Assembly: GCA_000827205.1 (NCBI GenBank)
Contig: KN832557.1
Span: 194,493 to 258,492, forward strand
Reading direction: 5' to 3'
Source: Plicaturopsis crispa FD-325 SS-3
Lineage: Eukaryota > Basidiomycota > Agaricomycetes > Amylocorticiales > Amylocorticiaceae
DNA: 64,000 bases
Part shown: positions 13,201-26,486 of the stretch, in pieces
How positions within the stretch are numbered: position 1 is the stretch's first letter
Layout: the number at the start of each line of letters is the position of its first letter
The notes under the pieces: model-generated
The model's input: only the letters and a program-made list of their open reading frames with translations
What the model was told of the DNA's origin: nothing
The model's database searches: none
Translations under genes and position numbers: made by a program

Positions 13201-13638
13201 AAGTCTTGTAAGTCGATCTCAGTATGCTCTACGCGTCGTCGTTTTCACTGACATCTGTGTTCCAGTCATACTCGACAAATACCACTGGATGCTTTACTTC
13301 CTTGTCACCGCCATGTACCCACGGATGTTGATCACGCTCGACGAAAACCTGAATGCGCTTCCCGTCACGGTCCGCGTGGGACAGGTAAAGCATATTCTCC
13401 TTGGCCCTGGCATCTATCCATCTAATATCTCCCCCAGGCTGTCGACGTCGTCGGCCAAGCTGGTAAGCCACGAACGATCTCTGGGTTCCAGACACATCAA
13501 ACGCCAGTGCGGCTGGGTACGACCGAACGCGCTGAGCTTGCCACGGAGGAATTCATTCCGTTCGCGTCTGTGCTCGAGGGCTTTGTTATCCTGCAGAAAA
13601 ACCCTGGATGGGAGAAGGAGGACAAGATGGAGCTGTAG
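10297..13638 (+). CDS. RPN1: 26S proteasome regulatory subunit RPN1
   Basis: Non-ATPase base subunit of the 19S particle (PSMD2 in animals); it docks ubiquitin receptors and shuttle factors. Ten exons are readable: 10297-10437, 10493-10549, 10602-11347, 11404-11639, 11694-11843, 11895-12001, 12057-12764, 12817-13207, 13266-13384 and 13438-13638. They give about 951 residues, the usual family size. The Lys/Glu-rich N-terminus ([18 protein letters not shown]) is followed by [20 protein letters not shown]. The proteasome/cyclosome (PC) repeats are evident in [49 protein letters not shown] and SYAGTGN, and again in [20 protein letters not shown]. The C-terminus ([20 protein letters not shown], then [12 protein letters not shown]) is characteristic. 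A charged insert ([18 protein letters not shown]) interrupts the repeats, as in other RPN1 proteins. Confidence 0.96.
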
Positions 13639-14005
13639 TTCGTTTGTTTCTCCTTTGCTATCTAGAGTATCATTAGCCTTGTGTTGCTGCCTCGCATTCA
13701 ATCCAATAATTGTACAAATCTAACGTCCAAGTCGAGAGCAGCTCGCGTCGTCGGACGCGCTTGGGACGGCCGCGCTAGTTCCGCGGCGTCCGGATGTGCC
13801 ATCCGGCCGTCGATCTTGTCAATTGTTGCCTTTAAATCTCTTGCTAGCTCTCCTTTATAATTGGTGCATTTGTTTGATCTAGTTTCAGTCTTCAACGCTT
13901 TAGTACATCTTCGTCCACAACCTAAGCGACGAGCGCAGTGCGAGCGATACACCTCGAGCGCTTCAACCGTACGATTCACTCAACCCAGGCGTCTATTCGA
14001 TTACA
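13639..14005. other. Intergenic: RPN1 3' flank and CBS-protein promoter
   Basis: 367 bases with no coding signal. It carries the RPN1 terminator region and the promoter and 5' UTR of the downstream CBS-domain gene, which is on the same strand. Nothing distinctive was seen. Confidence 0.5.
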
Positions 14006-14744
14006 ATGGCTACACCGGCGCCGGGATCATCCTCCCAGCTGGCTGCACAGAAGTACCGTGGTGCGGTGGTAGAGGTACGTCTCATGAACTGTGTTTGCAA
14101 TGCTAATGCTCATGAAAATGCTCAGGATCTCCAACTACCGCCGGCCTTTGCATTACCACAAGACGAGGCTATCTCTCGAGCCATTGAACTTGCTTACGAT
14201 CGTGATTTCTCCCATATACCGTGAGCCTCTACGAATCTAGAGGACTCGTATATACTCACACCTACGATCGATGTTTCAGTGTGCTTGATCGTGAACGGAG
14301 GCCACTTGGATATGTTGACGTCGCAGCCCTGAAGAGCAAATGGGAAGCAGGCCAAGCCGACCCAGTGCGTTCCCCCCAATCCGTGTGGGATGAGTAGACT
14401 CACGCGCATGATTTCTATATAGAACGACAAGGTCGTGAAATACATGACGAAGTTCAAGAGGACAGCATCCCAGCCATATACCATCATCACTCCCTCCTCG
14501 CCTTTGGCCGAACTCGAGGTGTTCCTCCAGCACAATCTATTCGCTCTAGGTAAGCATACCTGTGGCTTGAGTTGTGTTCTTTGAGACTGAGTATCGTTGG
14601 TAGTGACGGACCATGGTCGTAAATTTGTTCTCGCCGTCGCTACAAAAGATGACTTGGAGGTATGTCCACATCTAGCGGTCACTGTTCATACATGGTGCTC
14701 ATCTTGTCTTGGGACAGAATTTTGTCTCTCGTAGAGGTTTTTGA
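14006..14744 (+). CDS. Small CBS-domain protein
   Basis: Short protein (about 135 residues) with a CBS-domain pair arrangement, a fold that usually senses adenine nucleotides. Exons are joined by short introns. Exon 1 encodes MATPAPGSSSQLAAQKYRGA and then VVE. The next reads DLQLPPAFALPQDEAISRAI, then ELAYDRDFSHIP. Then come VLDRERRPLGYVDVAALKSK, FKRTASQPYTIITPSSPLAE and LEVFLQHNLFAL. The last two pieces are VTDHGRKFVLAVATKDDLE and NFVSRRGF, ending in TGA at 14744. The 'fVTD..rkfvLgVat..DLe.Fv.rRg' ending is typical of a conserved fungal CBS family. Ligand and partner are unknown. Confidence 0.85.
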
Positions 14745-15262
14745 GCGCTCACGACCGCCTGGGTTTTTCAGTTTCTTTTGCCGTACTATCTTTCGAGAGG
14801 GGCAATAATTTATGTATACTAAAGTCAACTGCTTAGCGTGTACTTGTTCAACAGAATTGCATTATGGGTGGGACAGCGATAATTGATGCATGGGATTTGC
14901 AAGCGTGCGCTGATACCATGCCTAAATGTATGATCGAGTGCAATATTGGCGACAACAAGTGCCTCGGGATGAGTACGCACCCAAGCAGAATACCACGGAA
15001 CAAGGGGGAACCACAAGTGTTCCATTTTTCGAATGTGCTCAGCATCAACGAGGTACTTGCGCTGTCCCTTACCGCCTGTTGAGGAGAAATGGAAGTTGTA
15101 AGTGGTTCGATGTGGAAATGAGATGGATTGAAATTTGTACAAATACACGCGAAAGTTTTGAAAATACACACGACTCAGTGCAACGCGGCCCTCGAGCCTC
15201 AATCAGCATCCTACAACCCTCAGGTACCAGTAACATCGTGGAAAGAGCGAGTTTTTGGAGAT
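14745..15262. other. Intergenic between convergent CBS-protein and Hsp20 genes
   Basis: About 520 bases, the 3' flanks of two convergent genes. Frames on both strands have no family resemblance. No RNA gene was recognised. Confidence 0.5.
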
Positions 15263-15868
15263 TCACTGGACTGCAACGCGCACGTGCTGTGGCTCCTCTG
15301 CCTTCGGGATGGTCACAGTGAGTATCCCGTCGGCAAGTTTCGCTTGTACTTTGCTGGCTGCGACAGGGCGAGGCAGCCAAACAGTACGCGTAAATGCTGA
15401 GCTGTACGTCGAGTCAGGCTGGCTTGGACTCTGGGCGCTCGGAGTCGCTTTCCCGCCTATACGATGGTGGCTGGTCAGTATTTGACATGAACACGAGAAA
15501 TGGGCGACGGAAAACCTACCTTCTGTTGCGGGGGTGTTTTGAGCAGATCCGGGCGCGCCTTCGATTGCAGCGTTCTGCGTGCCCACGATGATGCCCCGGT
15601 TGCGTCGGAAGACTTTCCCCTCGATCGTGACACTCCTCCCACCATCACCCACGGTGACGTTAAGGTTCTCCCGCTTGACGCCGGGCAGCTCTGCCTCGAC
15701 GATGTAGTTGTTCCCTTCCTCGGTCAGGTCAACGCCAGACCGGCTGTTGCTGGGGGAGTTTTGGGGGAAGGGAGCTTCGCGGAGTGCGCGCGCAGGGGCG
15801 TAGAAGGTAGGCCTCGCGCTGCCGAAGAAGGGGTCGTCGATGACACGGAAAAGGTCGCTGAAAGACAT
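15263..15868 (-). CDS. Small heat-shock protein, Hsp20/alpha-crystallin family
   Basis: ATP-independent holdase chaperone that binds unfolding proteins in the cytosol. Exon 1 encodes MSFSDLFRVIDDPFFGSARP as the N-terminal arm. The alpha-crystallin domain starts at SRSGVDLTEEGNNYIVEAEL, continues PGVKRENLNVTVGD and includes VTIEGKV. A single intron (about 140 bases, donor GTAGGT) separates it from AFTRTVWLPRPVAASKVQAK, then LADGILTVTIPKAEE. This contains the conserved A-x-x-x-n-G-v-L motif as AKLADGILTVTIPK. The C-terminus is HVRVAVQ with TGA at 15263; it has V-x-V in place of the usual I-x-I. The upstream region holds a TATA box and a heat-shock element, listed separately, so heat induction is likely. 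Confidence 0.93.
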   Translation of the reverse strand: MSFSDLFRVIDDPFFGSARPTFYAPARALREAPFPQNSPSNSRSGVDLTEEGNNYIVEAELPGVKRENLNVTVGDGGRSVTIEGKVFRRNRGIIVGTQNAAIEGAPGSAQNTPATEGRFSVAHFSCSCQILTSHHRIGGKATPSAQSPSQPDSTYSSAFTRTVWLPRPVAASKVQAKLADGILTVTIPKAEEPQHVRVAVQ

Positions 15869-15973
15869 GATGTGTACGAGAGTACGGTGTTTGGAGGGTG
15901 TTAAGAGTAGACGACTTGTTTGAGTGGTTGCAAGTTACTGCTGATGTCGAGTCGTCGTTGCAGGACACACCTC

Positions 15974-16075
15974 CTTTATACCTGCCTGCATATGCGGCAG
16001 CGTTTCCTGTCAGCAGTATGACAGACTTCTCCAACTCGCCAGATGCTGCACGATGCACACCAGAAAAGTCTGGAA
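15974..16075 (-). promoter_or_regulatory. Hsp20 promoter: TATA box and heat-shock element
   Basis: Reading the minus strand towards the Hsp20 gene, a heat-shock element TTCCAGACTTTTC lies at 16075-16063. It has the TTCnnGAnnnTTC spacing, with 8 of 9 core positions matching three inverted 5-bp units. A TATAAAG box follows at 15980-15974, about 83 bases downstream of the element and about 105 bases before the ATG. A weaker partial element lies at 16125-16147. This arrangement is what an HSF1-driven gene would show; function is inferred. Confidence 0.65.
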
Positions 16076-16430
16076 CCCATCGGTGCAGTTGATGGAGGTC
16101 AATCTATGAACAACGTCGACATGTTTCTGGGGATTTCCAGAGGAATCACTGTGGACGCGTCGCGACCGAAATACAGTACTTAGTATCAGAGTCGGGAATC
16201 GGATGTAAAAAAAACGGCTGGTTTTCAAACTCCTCGGTTTCAAGCGATTTCTACATAGGTACGTAGCTATTACCAGGCTTAGTGCAATGGCAGTGGGGAT
16301 AGCAAAATATGGACAGCACGTTGGCGGTGATAAAAGTTATTCGAGCGATAATTCCTAGTGTCGAGACAAAGCGACTGGCCTTCGCATTCTTCAAGGAGCC
16401 GTGGCACAGCGGTTACCTCCTCTCATCCTA

Positions 16431-16519
16431 TCTTTGATAGTATAATGGTCAGTACGCCCGCTTGTCACTCAATTCCAAAGCGTGCGCGGGAGACCTGGGT
16501 TCAATTCCCAGTCAGAGAG
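16431..16519 (+). tRNA. tRNA-Asp (GTC) with a 17-base intron
   Basis: The acceptor stem TCTTTGA pairs with TCAGAGA, with one T-G wobble. The D arm is GTAT-AATGGTCA-GTAC, the anticodon stem CCCGC/GCGGG and the loop TTGTCAC with anticodon GTC. The T arm is CTGGG-TTCAATT-CCCAG and the discriminator base is G. The intron (about 16468-16484) sits one base 3' of the anticodon, the canonical position. The B box is GGTTCAATTCC. A run of six T at 16522-16527 directly follows and would terminate RNA polymerase III. Confidence 0.93.
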
Positions 16520-16521
16520 AG

Positions 16522-16527
16522 TTTTTT
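16522..16527 (+). terminator. RNA polymerase III terminator
   Basis: Six consecutive T three bases after the tRNA-Asp discriminator base, the standard Pol III stop signal. Confidence 0.8.
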
Positions 16528-17169
16528 GAGAGTTTTAGGTGTTTTATACGCCTGTCCAAAAGCTTAGCAAACTTAATGGATGCAAATTCACGATTAAATT
16601 TCTGGGCTACGGAGATCTATTTTTTTGAGGTTCTGCCTGGTGCACAGCACCTCCCGATTGAGCTCACGCACAATATTCTTGTATGTAGCGAGGTAGATAA
16701 CATTGCGATGTCGAAGTCAAACAGGGCGATGAAGTGGAGGGCAGGGAAAAATAGGGTGCTCAGGAAGTGGGCAGTACTGTATCAATACATGAAAGAGCAC
16801 TCGATAAAAAGTTGTAGACTGTATAGAGTACGTACATATTCACCACTTTTGTGTCATTCTGGGCGAGGCTCGGACGATGCAGCATAACAGAGACAGCATA
16901 AGTAAGACAGGCAAGAAGGCAGCGAAAAATCTTCCGCCACAGCTACTAAATCGGGCAAGTAGGGATTACTAGGAAAGCTGAAAGGCCGACTCGGCGACAA
17001 TTACCGAGTTCCGATTTCCAGCTTTTCGCGACGCCGTGACGCGACGCACTTTCTCAGCCTTCACCGCGTCCGAGTCCTTTGCTTGGGCATCTGCTTACTC
17101 CTCGTTCGCTCTATACGCCCACAGGACAAATGCCTTAGAGGTAGCGCAGTGCAGTCTACGAAGCTCGCG
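16528..17169. other. Intergenic: tRNA 3' flank and mt-IleRS promoter
   Basis: About 640 bases. A plus-strand open frame runs from 16462 to 16887 but shows no family resemblance and begins inside the tRNA, so I do not call it. The last part must include the promoter of the isoleucyl-tRNA synthetase gene. Confidence 0.5.
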
Positions 17170-20100
17170 ATGCTTGTAAAGTCATCTTACTGGACGCGCA
17201 CTCTGCGACGTACATTCGTTTGCCACCGCCGAAATCTATCGAGCAGTCGCCCACACTCTGCGGAGAAATCTACTGCACCTGTCGACAATAAAGCATTTTC
17301 AGCTACTTTGCTGCTCCCGGAGACCGCGTTTCCACTCTACAGCGACCCCTCGGAGCGCGAGGTGCTATTCCAGGGGAAGACATGCGAGGACCTATATCAG
17401 TGGCAGGTCAGATCACCTATACATTCTGAATGCACATGCACACCTTTAACATCGAATTTGGAGTAGTGGAACAACGCGCAAGGCCCTCTGTTTGTATTCC
17501 ACGATGGACCGCCATACGCCAATGGTCGTCTGCATATGGGTATAGTCCCACTTTCGCGTCGTCGAATGTCACCGTTGACGAATTCCACATAGGTCACGCC
17601 TTAAATAAAATCATCAAGGACATAATCAATCGTTATCAGGTGCTGCAAGGCCGCAAAGTGCAGTGCGTTTTTTGCAACTCACTACGCGACAGTACCTCTA
17701 ATTTCGTTAGCTACATGCCCGGCTGGGATTGCCATGGCTTACCGATAGAAAGCAAAACTCTGAAAGAGCTGGGAGTGCGTAGACATCATTGTGTTGGTTG
17801 CAGGATCCCTTACGTTCCTCGTAGAAGAATTCCCGGCTCTTACCGCCGTCCACCATTCGCGCTGCCGCGAAGGCAACGGCGGAAAGAGAGATAGCAATAC
17901 AACGGGATGAATTTCGACGTCTAGGTATCATGGCAGACTGGAGTCAAGGGTCTACATATCGGACATTAGGTACGTGTAGACTCATTCCATGGATGAGCAG
18001 TTTGTGACAGTAGCGCAGACCGTGCTTATGAGATTCGGCAACTACGCGTCTTCCAGAAAATGGTTGAACGAGGTAATCCTTTCCCTGCACCTTCAATCCC
18101 AAACGGTCAGAATTTATCTTCTGCCTAGGTCTCATTTACAGGCATTATCGCCCAGTACACTATTCGCCGTCTTCGAGATCTGCCCTTGCGGAGGCAGAGC
18201 TCGAATACAACGAAGAACACATCTCGCACTCGGTCTACGTTTCCTTCGTCTTGATCCCGGACTCGAAGGCAAGCGCGTCTCTTCGGAGGGTATTGACGTT
18301 GGCACAGGTGCAAGATTTGAAAACGAAGGTTCTCGTCTGGACAAGCACACCTTGGACACTTACGGCGAACATGGTAGGCGTTCACCAGCTACAGAAACTT
18401 CGAATCTGACACCGTTTCGGAAAGGGGATAGCTGTTCATCCTGACCTAGCCTACTCTGTCGTAAAACTTACTACGCCAGAACATGGTGGTGACCTCTTGA
18501 TCGTGGCTACTGAGCGAGTCCATGCGCTAGCGAAGATCACCGGACCTGTGGACGTTATTACGAGCCTGCGAGGTGATAACTTTTCCACGCCTGCATGTTG
18601 AATGTCCACTGACAGCCGTTTGCAGGGTCTGACCTTCTCGATGCTACGTATCTACCCATCTTTCATCGTCTCAACCCAGGTAAAGCGACGCCCTTCAATA
18701 TCATACCAGCCTCGCACGTAAACTCTAAATCTGGGACCGGCCTTGTCCACTGTGCGCCTGCACATGGTGCGGAGGATTACACCGCGTTTCGTAGCCAAGG
18801 CCTCATTTCGTCGGATACGGCTATGCTCTGCCACGTTGACGGAGAGGGCAAGTTCACACAAGGAGTCATTGATGTCGTGGGGGCGGACGCTGCTGAGTCC
18901 TTGATCGGCAACGAGGTCCTCAAGGGTGGTTCGACAGCTGTCGTCGAATTGCTGCGCCAGACAGGGACTTTGTGGGCAGTCGAGAAGTACAAACACAAGT
19001 ATCCATATGATTGGAAAACCAAGAAACCAATAATAGTAACGTGCGTGTGTCTAAACCAACAGCACAACAGACTTCTGATCCCAGTACAGTGCCACCTCGC
19101 AATGGTTCGCCAACCTTGAGAATATCAAAGATGATGCGCTTGGCGCCCTACAGGATGTCAACTTTATTCCTCAGGCCTGTAAGAGCGTGTCATTTCTGTT
19201 GTTCGTATCGACTACTGACTGCCGTATCATAGCTCGCAACCGACTGCAGACATACGTTCGCGATCGCTCAGAATGGTGTATCTCTCGCCAACGCGTGTGG
19301 GGCGTCCCTATTCCTGCCTTGCGCCACGTTCCCTCCGATACTGTAATTCTCGATTCCACGACTTTGAGCCATATCCTACCAATCCTCTCGGAGAAAGGCG
19401 TCGAGTATTGGTGGGACGGCCCCGCCGAAGAATTCGTTCCGCCTTCGCTCGCAGGGCGCGGAGGACCTTGGGAGAAGGGCACAGATACCATGGACGTGTG
19501 GTTTGACAGCGGTAGCTCGTGGTCGATGCTGGAGGAAACGGGTTTCGCTGCTCCTGAGTCCGGACGAAGGCATCTCGCGGATGTTTGTCTCGAAGGCTCC
19601 GATCAACATCGAGGATGGTTCCAGAGCCAGCTCTTAACATGTATCGGCTCGAACTCTGGTGTCGCAAATCCTGCCAGTCCTTATGGCACATTGATCACCC
19701 ATGGAATGGTGCTCGATGAAAAGGGCAAGAAAATGAGCAAATCGGACGGAAATATCATCAGTCCTATGACTATCATCAATGGTGGAAAGGTGTGTTCTCT
19801 ATCTCGTGAATGGGATCGCCGAACTAATACTGCATCTTGTGGATAGGACAAACAGAAAAACCCTGCATACGGAGCGGACGTTTTGAGGCTTTGGGCTGCC
19901 ACGGTCGAGTACTCTAACGATATGCCAATCGGACCTACTGTACTCTCGCAATGCTCAGAGTCGTTACGAAGGATTCGCAATTCTGCACGGTTCATCCTCG
20001 GCAACATCGGTGACGCGGAAAGCCGACGTGATTTCATACCTGTCCCCAGAGAAGCCATGGGTCTGGTGCGTGCGCTGAAGCCACTGAAGCTAACATTCGC

Positions 20101-21238
20101 AATTATCTCATTGTTTTGCTCAGATAGAGCGCTATGTGATGAACGAACTGTACAATGTGGAGACAATTGCACGAGAAGGTTACGAGTCATACAACTTTGC
20201 GAAAGGTACGTCTAAAGCCTCGAGTCACAACAGATAAAGCGATTGACTGGTATATTTTTTTGCAGCAATGACGGCACTTATCAACTTGGCGAACGTTACA
20301 CTTTCGTCATTCTACTTGGATATCACCAAAGACTGCCTATACGCCAACGCTTTGAACAGCCCTGAGCGCAGGGCAGTCGTGACTGTTCTTGCACAGGTAT
20401 TGTCTCTATACGCGTCACATATTGTATCGCGATACTGAGGCTGGCCACAAGACTCTGTCCACCATCACGTCCGTTATGGCTCCGGTCCTGCCTCACCTAG
20501 CAGAGGAGATTCATCACATCAACCAACGAGGCACAGACAAAGCTGCTGGTCTTTCCGTGTTTGCGACGACGCCCACTCCTTTGGCGAGTCCTCTATTCAA
20601 ACATTGCTACGTCCACGACAGTTAATATAGACTGCATTTCAGGGCGCTGAATGGCATGAACCGGAAGTTCGGGAAGAGATGGACCAACTGCTTGGCGTAC
20701 GCAGCGTCGTTTTATCTCTTCTGGAGCAGGCTCGCCAGGCAAAGTACGGATGTTTCTGCCTGAAATATATCGGAGTTGCTGAGCGTCGATTTGCAGGCAA
20801 CTGAAGAACTCGTTGGAAGCAGAAGTCGACCTCATCGTTACAGGCGACGCGGAAGATTCCCAGCTCGTAAAGCTATTAAGGGACAATGGTAGAGCCTATT
20901 CATTCGTCCGAGACTATAGCTGAACTCACTCTTTCTGTGACACCTGTAGAAGATTCATTGAAGACCATCTTCATCGTGTCCGATGCGTACGTAGAGAATG
21001 AAGGGTCCCTGGGCACTTCGTCCCCGGAATGGGTTTACACCACTTCCATGGCAATTCCAGGTATTGTGCTTGGTTTAAATCTCTAAATAGCTTATTGACA
21101 GTGGTTTTAGGTTGCGAAGACGAGCTTGGTATCCGTGTGCGCCCGTCGACTCTGGCAAAATGTCCTCGCTGTTGGACTTATAGTCGACCGCCACAAGATG
21201 TCCTGTGCGGTAGATGTGCTACAGTTGTTCCTCATTAG
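17170..21238 (+). CDS. ISM1: Isoleucyl-tRNA synthetase, mitochondrial
   Basis: Class I synthetase that charges tRNA-Ile. The start ([20 protein letters not shown], then [10 protein letters not shown]) has the Arg/Ser-rich, acid-free look of a mitochondrial presequence. The HIGH motif appears as [13 protein letters not shown], split by an intron after the [16 protein letters not shown] and [18 protein letters not shown] are family hallmarks. Later come [51 protein letters not shown] and [14 protein letters not shown]. The KMSKS loop is KKMSKSDGN. The anticodon-binding region ends in a zinc-finger tail [19 protein letters not shown], then ATVVPH and TAG at 21238. Many introns are present. One in-frame TAG near 17839 is avoided by using the acceptor directly after it, giving ELG joined to [18 protein letters not shown]. 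The bacterial-type architecture supports the mitochondrial isoform. Confidence 0.94.
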
Positions 21239-21646
21239 ACACCATTTTACCAATGACACTTACTCTACTACCGTATATATTAACAAGTACTAAAACCTAC
21301 TCATGTACATACTACCACTCATGCCGGCTCCTGCGTTTCGCCACTCATCCTTACGAGAGGAACTCGCGTAGATCTGAACTCAAGCGATCAGCGTACGTAT
21401 CTGTAGCACTGAGAAAAATTCTTCCGATGGACTCCTACCACCGACCAGTTGCCAACTAGCTTGTTAAGTTTCATGCGCCGTGCGTGGCATCCTCTACGAC
21501 ATTCTGTTCGACCAGGAGGCACTGTAAATAATATACGGCCTGGACTACATCTGATAACGAGGCGACGCGTCGAGTCAGGAATTAGAATCCATTCACTGCA
21601 CTCCACTGGCTTTTCCTCCTTTCACAACACTTGCATTACCACAACC
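21239..21646. other. Intergenic and possible ProRS 5' extension
   Basis: 408 bases between the two synthetase genes. An ATG at 21473 is in frame with the ProRS ATG at 21647 with no intervening stop. It would add 58 residues starting MRRAWHPLRHSVRPGG. Otherwise this is the 3' flank of the first gene and the promoter of the second. Confidence 0.55.
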
Positions 21647-24235
<2,589 letters not shown>

Positions 24236-24812
24236 AGGGGTCGGGCGGCTTTGTCCCTATTATCTACTGCTACAGGGTGTCGACATTGAATGCAGATATT
24301 TGTCTTCGATTGTATGAATCTATCGTTGCTGCAGCGCTGCAGCAGGACCCCGGCTTATCCTATGTCAGGTTGTATCCTAATGCGGACGGATTTGGCCCCA
24401 AAAAACCGCGTACGTTCGATCCCAGTGCGGACGGTAAGGCCAAAATTTCGGAAAATGTACGATCTTTCCGCCTTACGGATGTGGACCGTCGGTAGCGACG
24501 TTCGATCCCTGTGCGGACGGAACTGGTGAGCGAGGCATGCCGCCGCCGGCCTCCGTACAAGACGCTGGCGCGGGGGTAACGTCGGCCCGGCGTCGGACCC
24601 CCCGGCGAGGCAGAGGTGCGTCGGTTTTGATGTTGTATCCATAATTTGGCGGGGGTGCGGACGGATGGGCGTTTTCGACAGCATATATCGCGAATGCGGA
24701 CGATTTTGGCAAAAAAATGGTAGTCCGATCCTAATGCGGACGCAAATGGGCCAAAAATCGTGCGGACGGAAATGGTCAAAAATGCCTATTTTAGGATACA
24801 ACCTCTATCAGC

Positions 24813-25338
24813 NNNNNNNNNNNNNNNNNNNNNNNNNNNNNNNNNNNNNNNNNNNNNNNNNNNNNNNNNNNNNNNNNNNNNNNNNNNNNNNNNNNNNNNN
24901 NNNNNNNNNNNNNNNNNNNNNNNNNNNNNNNNNNNNNNNNNNNNNNNNNNNNNNNNNNNNNNNNNNNNNNNNNNNNNNNNNNNNNNNNNNNNNNNNNNNN
25001 NNNNNNNNNNNNNNNNNNNNNNNNNNNNNNNNNNNNNNNNNNNNNNNNNNNNNNNNNNNNNNNNNNNNNNNNNNNNNNNNNNNNNNNNNNNNNNNNNNNN
25101 NNNNNNNNNNNNNNNNNNNNNNNNNNNNNNNNNNNNNNNNNNNNNNNNNNNNNNNNNNNNNNNNNNNNNNNNNNNNNNNNNNNNNNNNNNNNNNNNNNNN
25201 NNNNNNNNNNNNNNNNNNNNNNNNNNNNNNNNNNNNNNNNNNNNNNNNNNNNNNNNNNNNNNNNNNNNNNNNNNNNNNNNNNNNNNNNNNNNNNNNNNNN
25301 NNNNNNNNNNNNNNNNNNNNNNNNNNNNNNNNNNNNNN
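24813..25338. other. Assembly gap (526 N)
   Basis: A run of 526 N. Frames that read through it are meaningless. If the flanking duplicate is an unmerged overlap, the true gap is zero and base 24812 continues at 26211. Confidence 0.98.
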
Positions 25339-26210
25339 GCCAAGAATGTGGTGGTGATGCCATGGTGTGAGGTAGAGGCATGCGAGGACGACATCAAAGA
25401 GCGCAGTGGGCGAGCGTGAGCAGCCTTCCTCCTCTATCAGTTAAACCGTCTCACTGAACACTGTCTCCCATAGTTCCGAGCCCCAAGATGAGCGTGCGCC
25501 TTCTGCCGGTGCCAAGTCGCTCGCGATCCCTTTCGACCAGTCTCGATGGACGCCCATAGAGCCTGGCAAGACCAAATGCCCGGCTTGTGGAAAAGACGCA
25601 AAACGGTGGACGATGTTCGGTCGGTCATACTAGAGGGGTCGGGCGGCTTTGTCCCTATTATCTACTGCTACAGGGTGTCGACATTGAATGCAGATATTTG
25701 TCTTCGATTGTATGAATCTATCGTTGCTGCAGCGCTGCAGCAGGACCCCGGCTTATCCTATGTCAGGTTGTATCCTAATGCGGACGGATTTGGCCCCAAA
25801 AAACCGCGTACGTTCGATCCCAGTGCGGACGGTAAGGCCAAAATTTCGGAAAATGTACGATCTTTCCGCCTTACGGATGTGGACCGTCGGTAGCGACGTT
25901 CGATCCCTGTGCGGACGGAACTGGTGAGCGAGGCATGCCGCCGCCGGCCTCCGTACAAGACGCTGGCGCGGGGGTAACGTCGGCCCGGCGTCGGACCCCC
26001 CGGCGAGGCAGAGGTGCGTCGGTTTTGATGTTGTATCCATAATTTGGCGGGGGTGCGGACGGATGGGCGTTTTCGACAGCATATATCGCGAATGCGGACG
26101 ATTTTGGCAAAAAAATGGTAGTCCGATCCTAATGCGGACGCAAATGGGCCAAAAATCGTGCGGACGGAAATGGTCAAAAATGCCTATTTTAGGATACAAC
26201 CTCTATCAGC
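25339..26210 (+). repeat. 872-base block, copy B (right flank of N gap)
   Basis: Identical to 23941-24812. It includes a repeated ProRS C-terminus (from the AKNVVVMPWCEVE codons to TAG at 25633), which should not be counted as a second gene or a pseudogene. Confidence 0.93.
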
Positions 26211-26236
26211 ATAAGCCGGGGTCCTGCTGCAGCGCT
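25731..26236. mobile_element. MITE-like element with 48-base terminal inverted repeats
   Basis: The left terminus 25731-25778 and the reverse complement of 26189-26236 match over 26 bases from agcgctgcagcagg. An 8-base divergent stretch follows, then 14 matching bases (aggttgtatcctaa). The element is about 506 bases and has no plausible coding frame. It holds several copies of a TGCGGACGG-centred motif, including a 23-base direct repeat at 25810-25832 and 25896-25918 with one mismatch. I could not find a convincing target-site duplication. The left part also appears at 24333-24812 because of the duplicated contig end. It lies about 95 bases 3' of the ProRS stop. Most likely a non-autonomous DNA transposon; superfamily unknown. 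Confidence 0.7.
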
Positions 26237-26486
26237 ACAGATAATTAGCCCCTAAGTAGTAAATTGAAGCCAATGAGCTCGATTTCAATATTAATGTTCT
26301 CTACTACCACTACCACCATTTCAATATGCCTGAACAATGTCAGTGTCCTGTCCATTCCTCACCAAGCCGGTTTTGAATTGATCAGATGTCCAGCGCAATA
26401 CGCAGCAGCGTCTCACGTCCCCCTCATAAAGTCCCCCAGTCTACGCGTGCCCCGCCCCGTACGTCCTATCCTCCTACGAAGATACT

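Noticed and set aside
16462-16887. Open frame starting inside the tRNA-Asp
   Set aside because: It begins within a structural RNA gene and shows no homology-like pattern.
17760-17850. In-frame TAG as a sign that mt-IleRS is broken
   Set aside because: Using the acceptor ending at that TAG removes it and restores the expected ELG...IRAAAKAT sequence.
24665-25419. Long open frames on both strands across the N run
   Set aside because: They are translations of N and carry no information.
25339-25633. Second ProRS C-terminus as a pseudogene or tandem gene copy
   Set aside because: It is identical to the first copy and abuts the gap exactly; an unmerged contig overlap explains it better.
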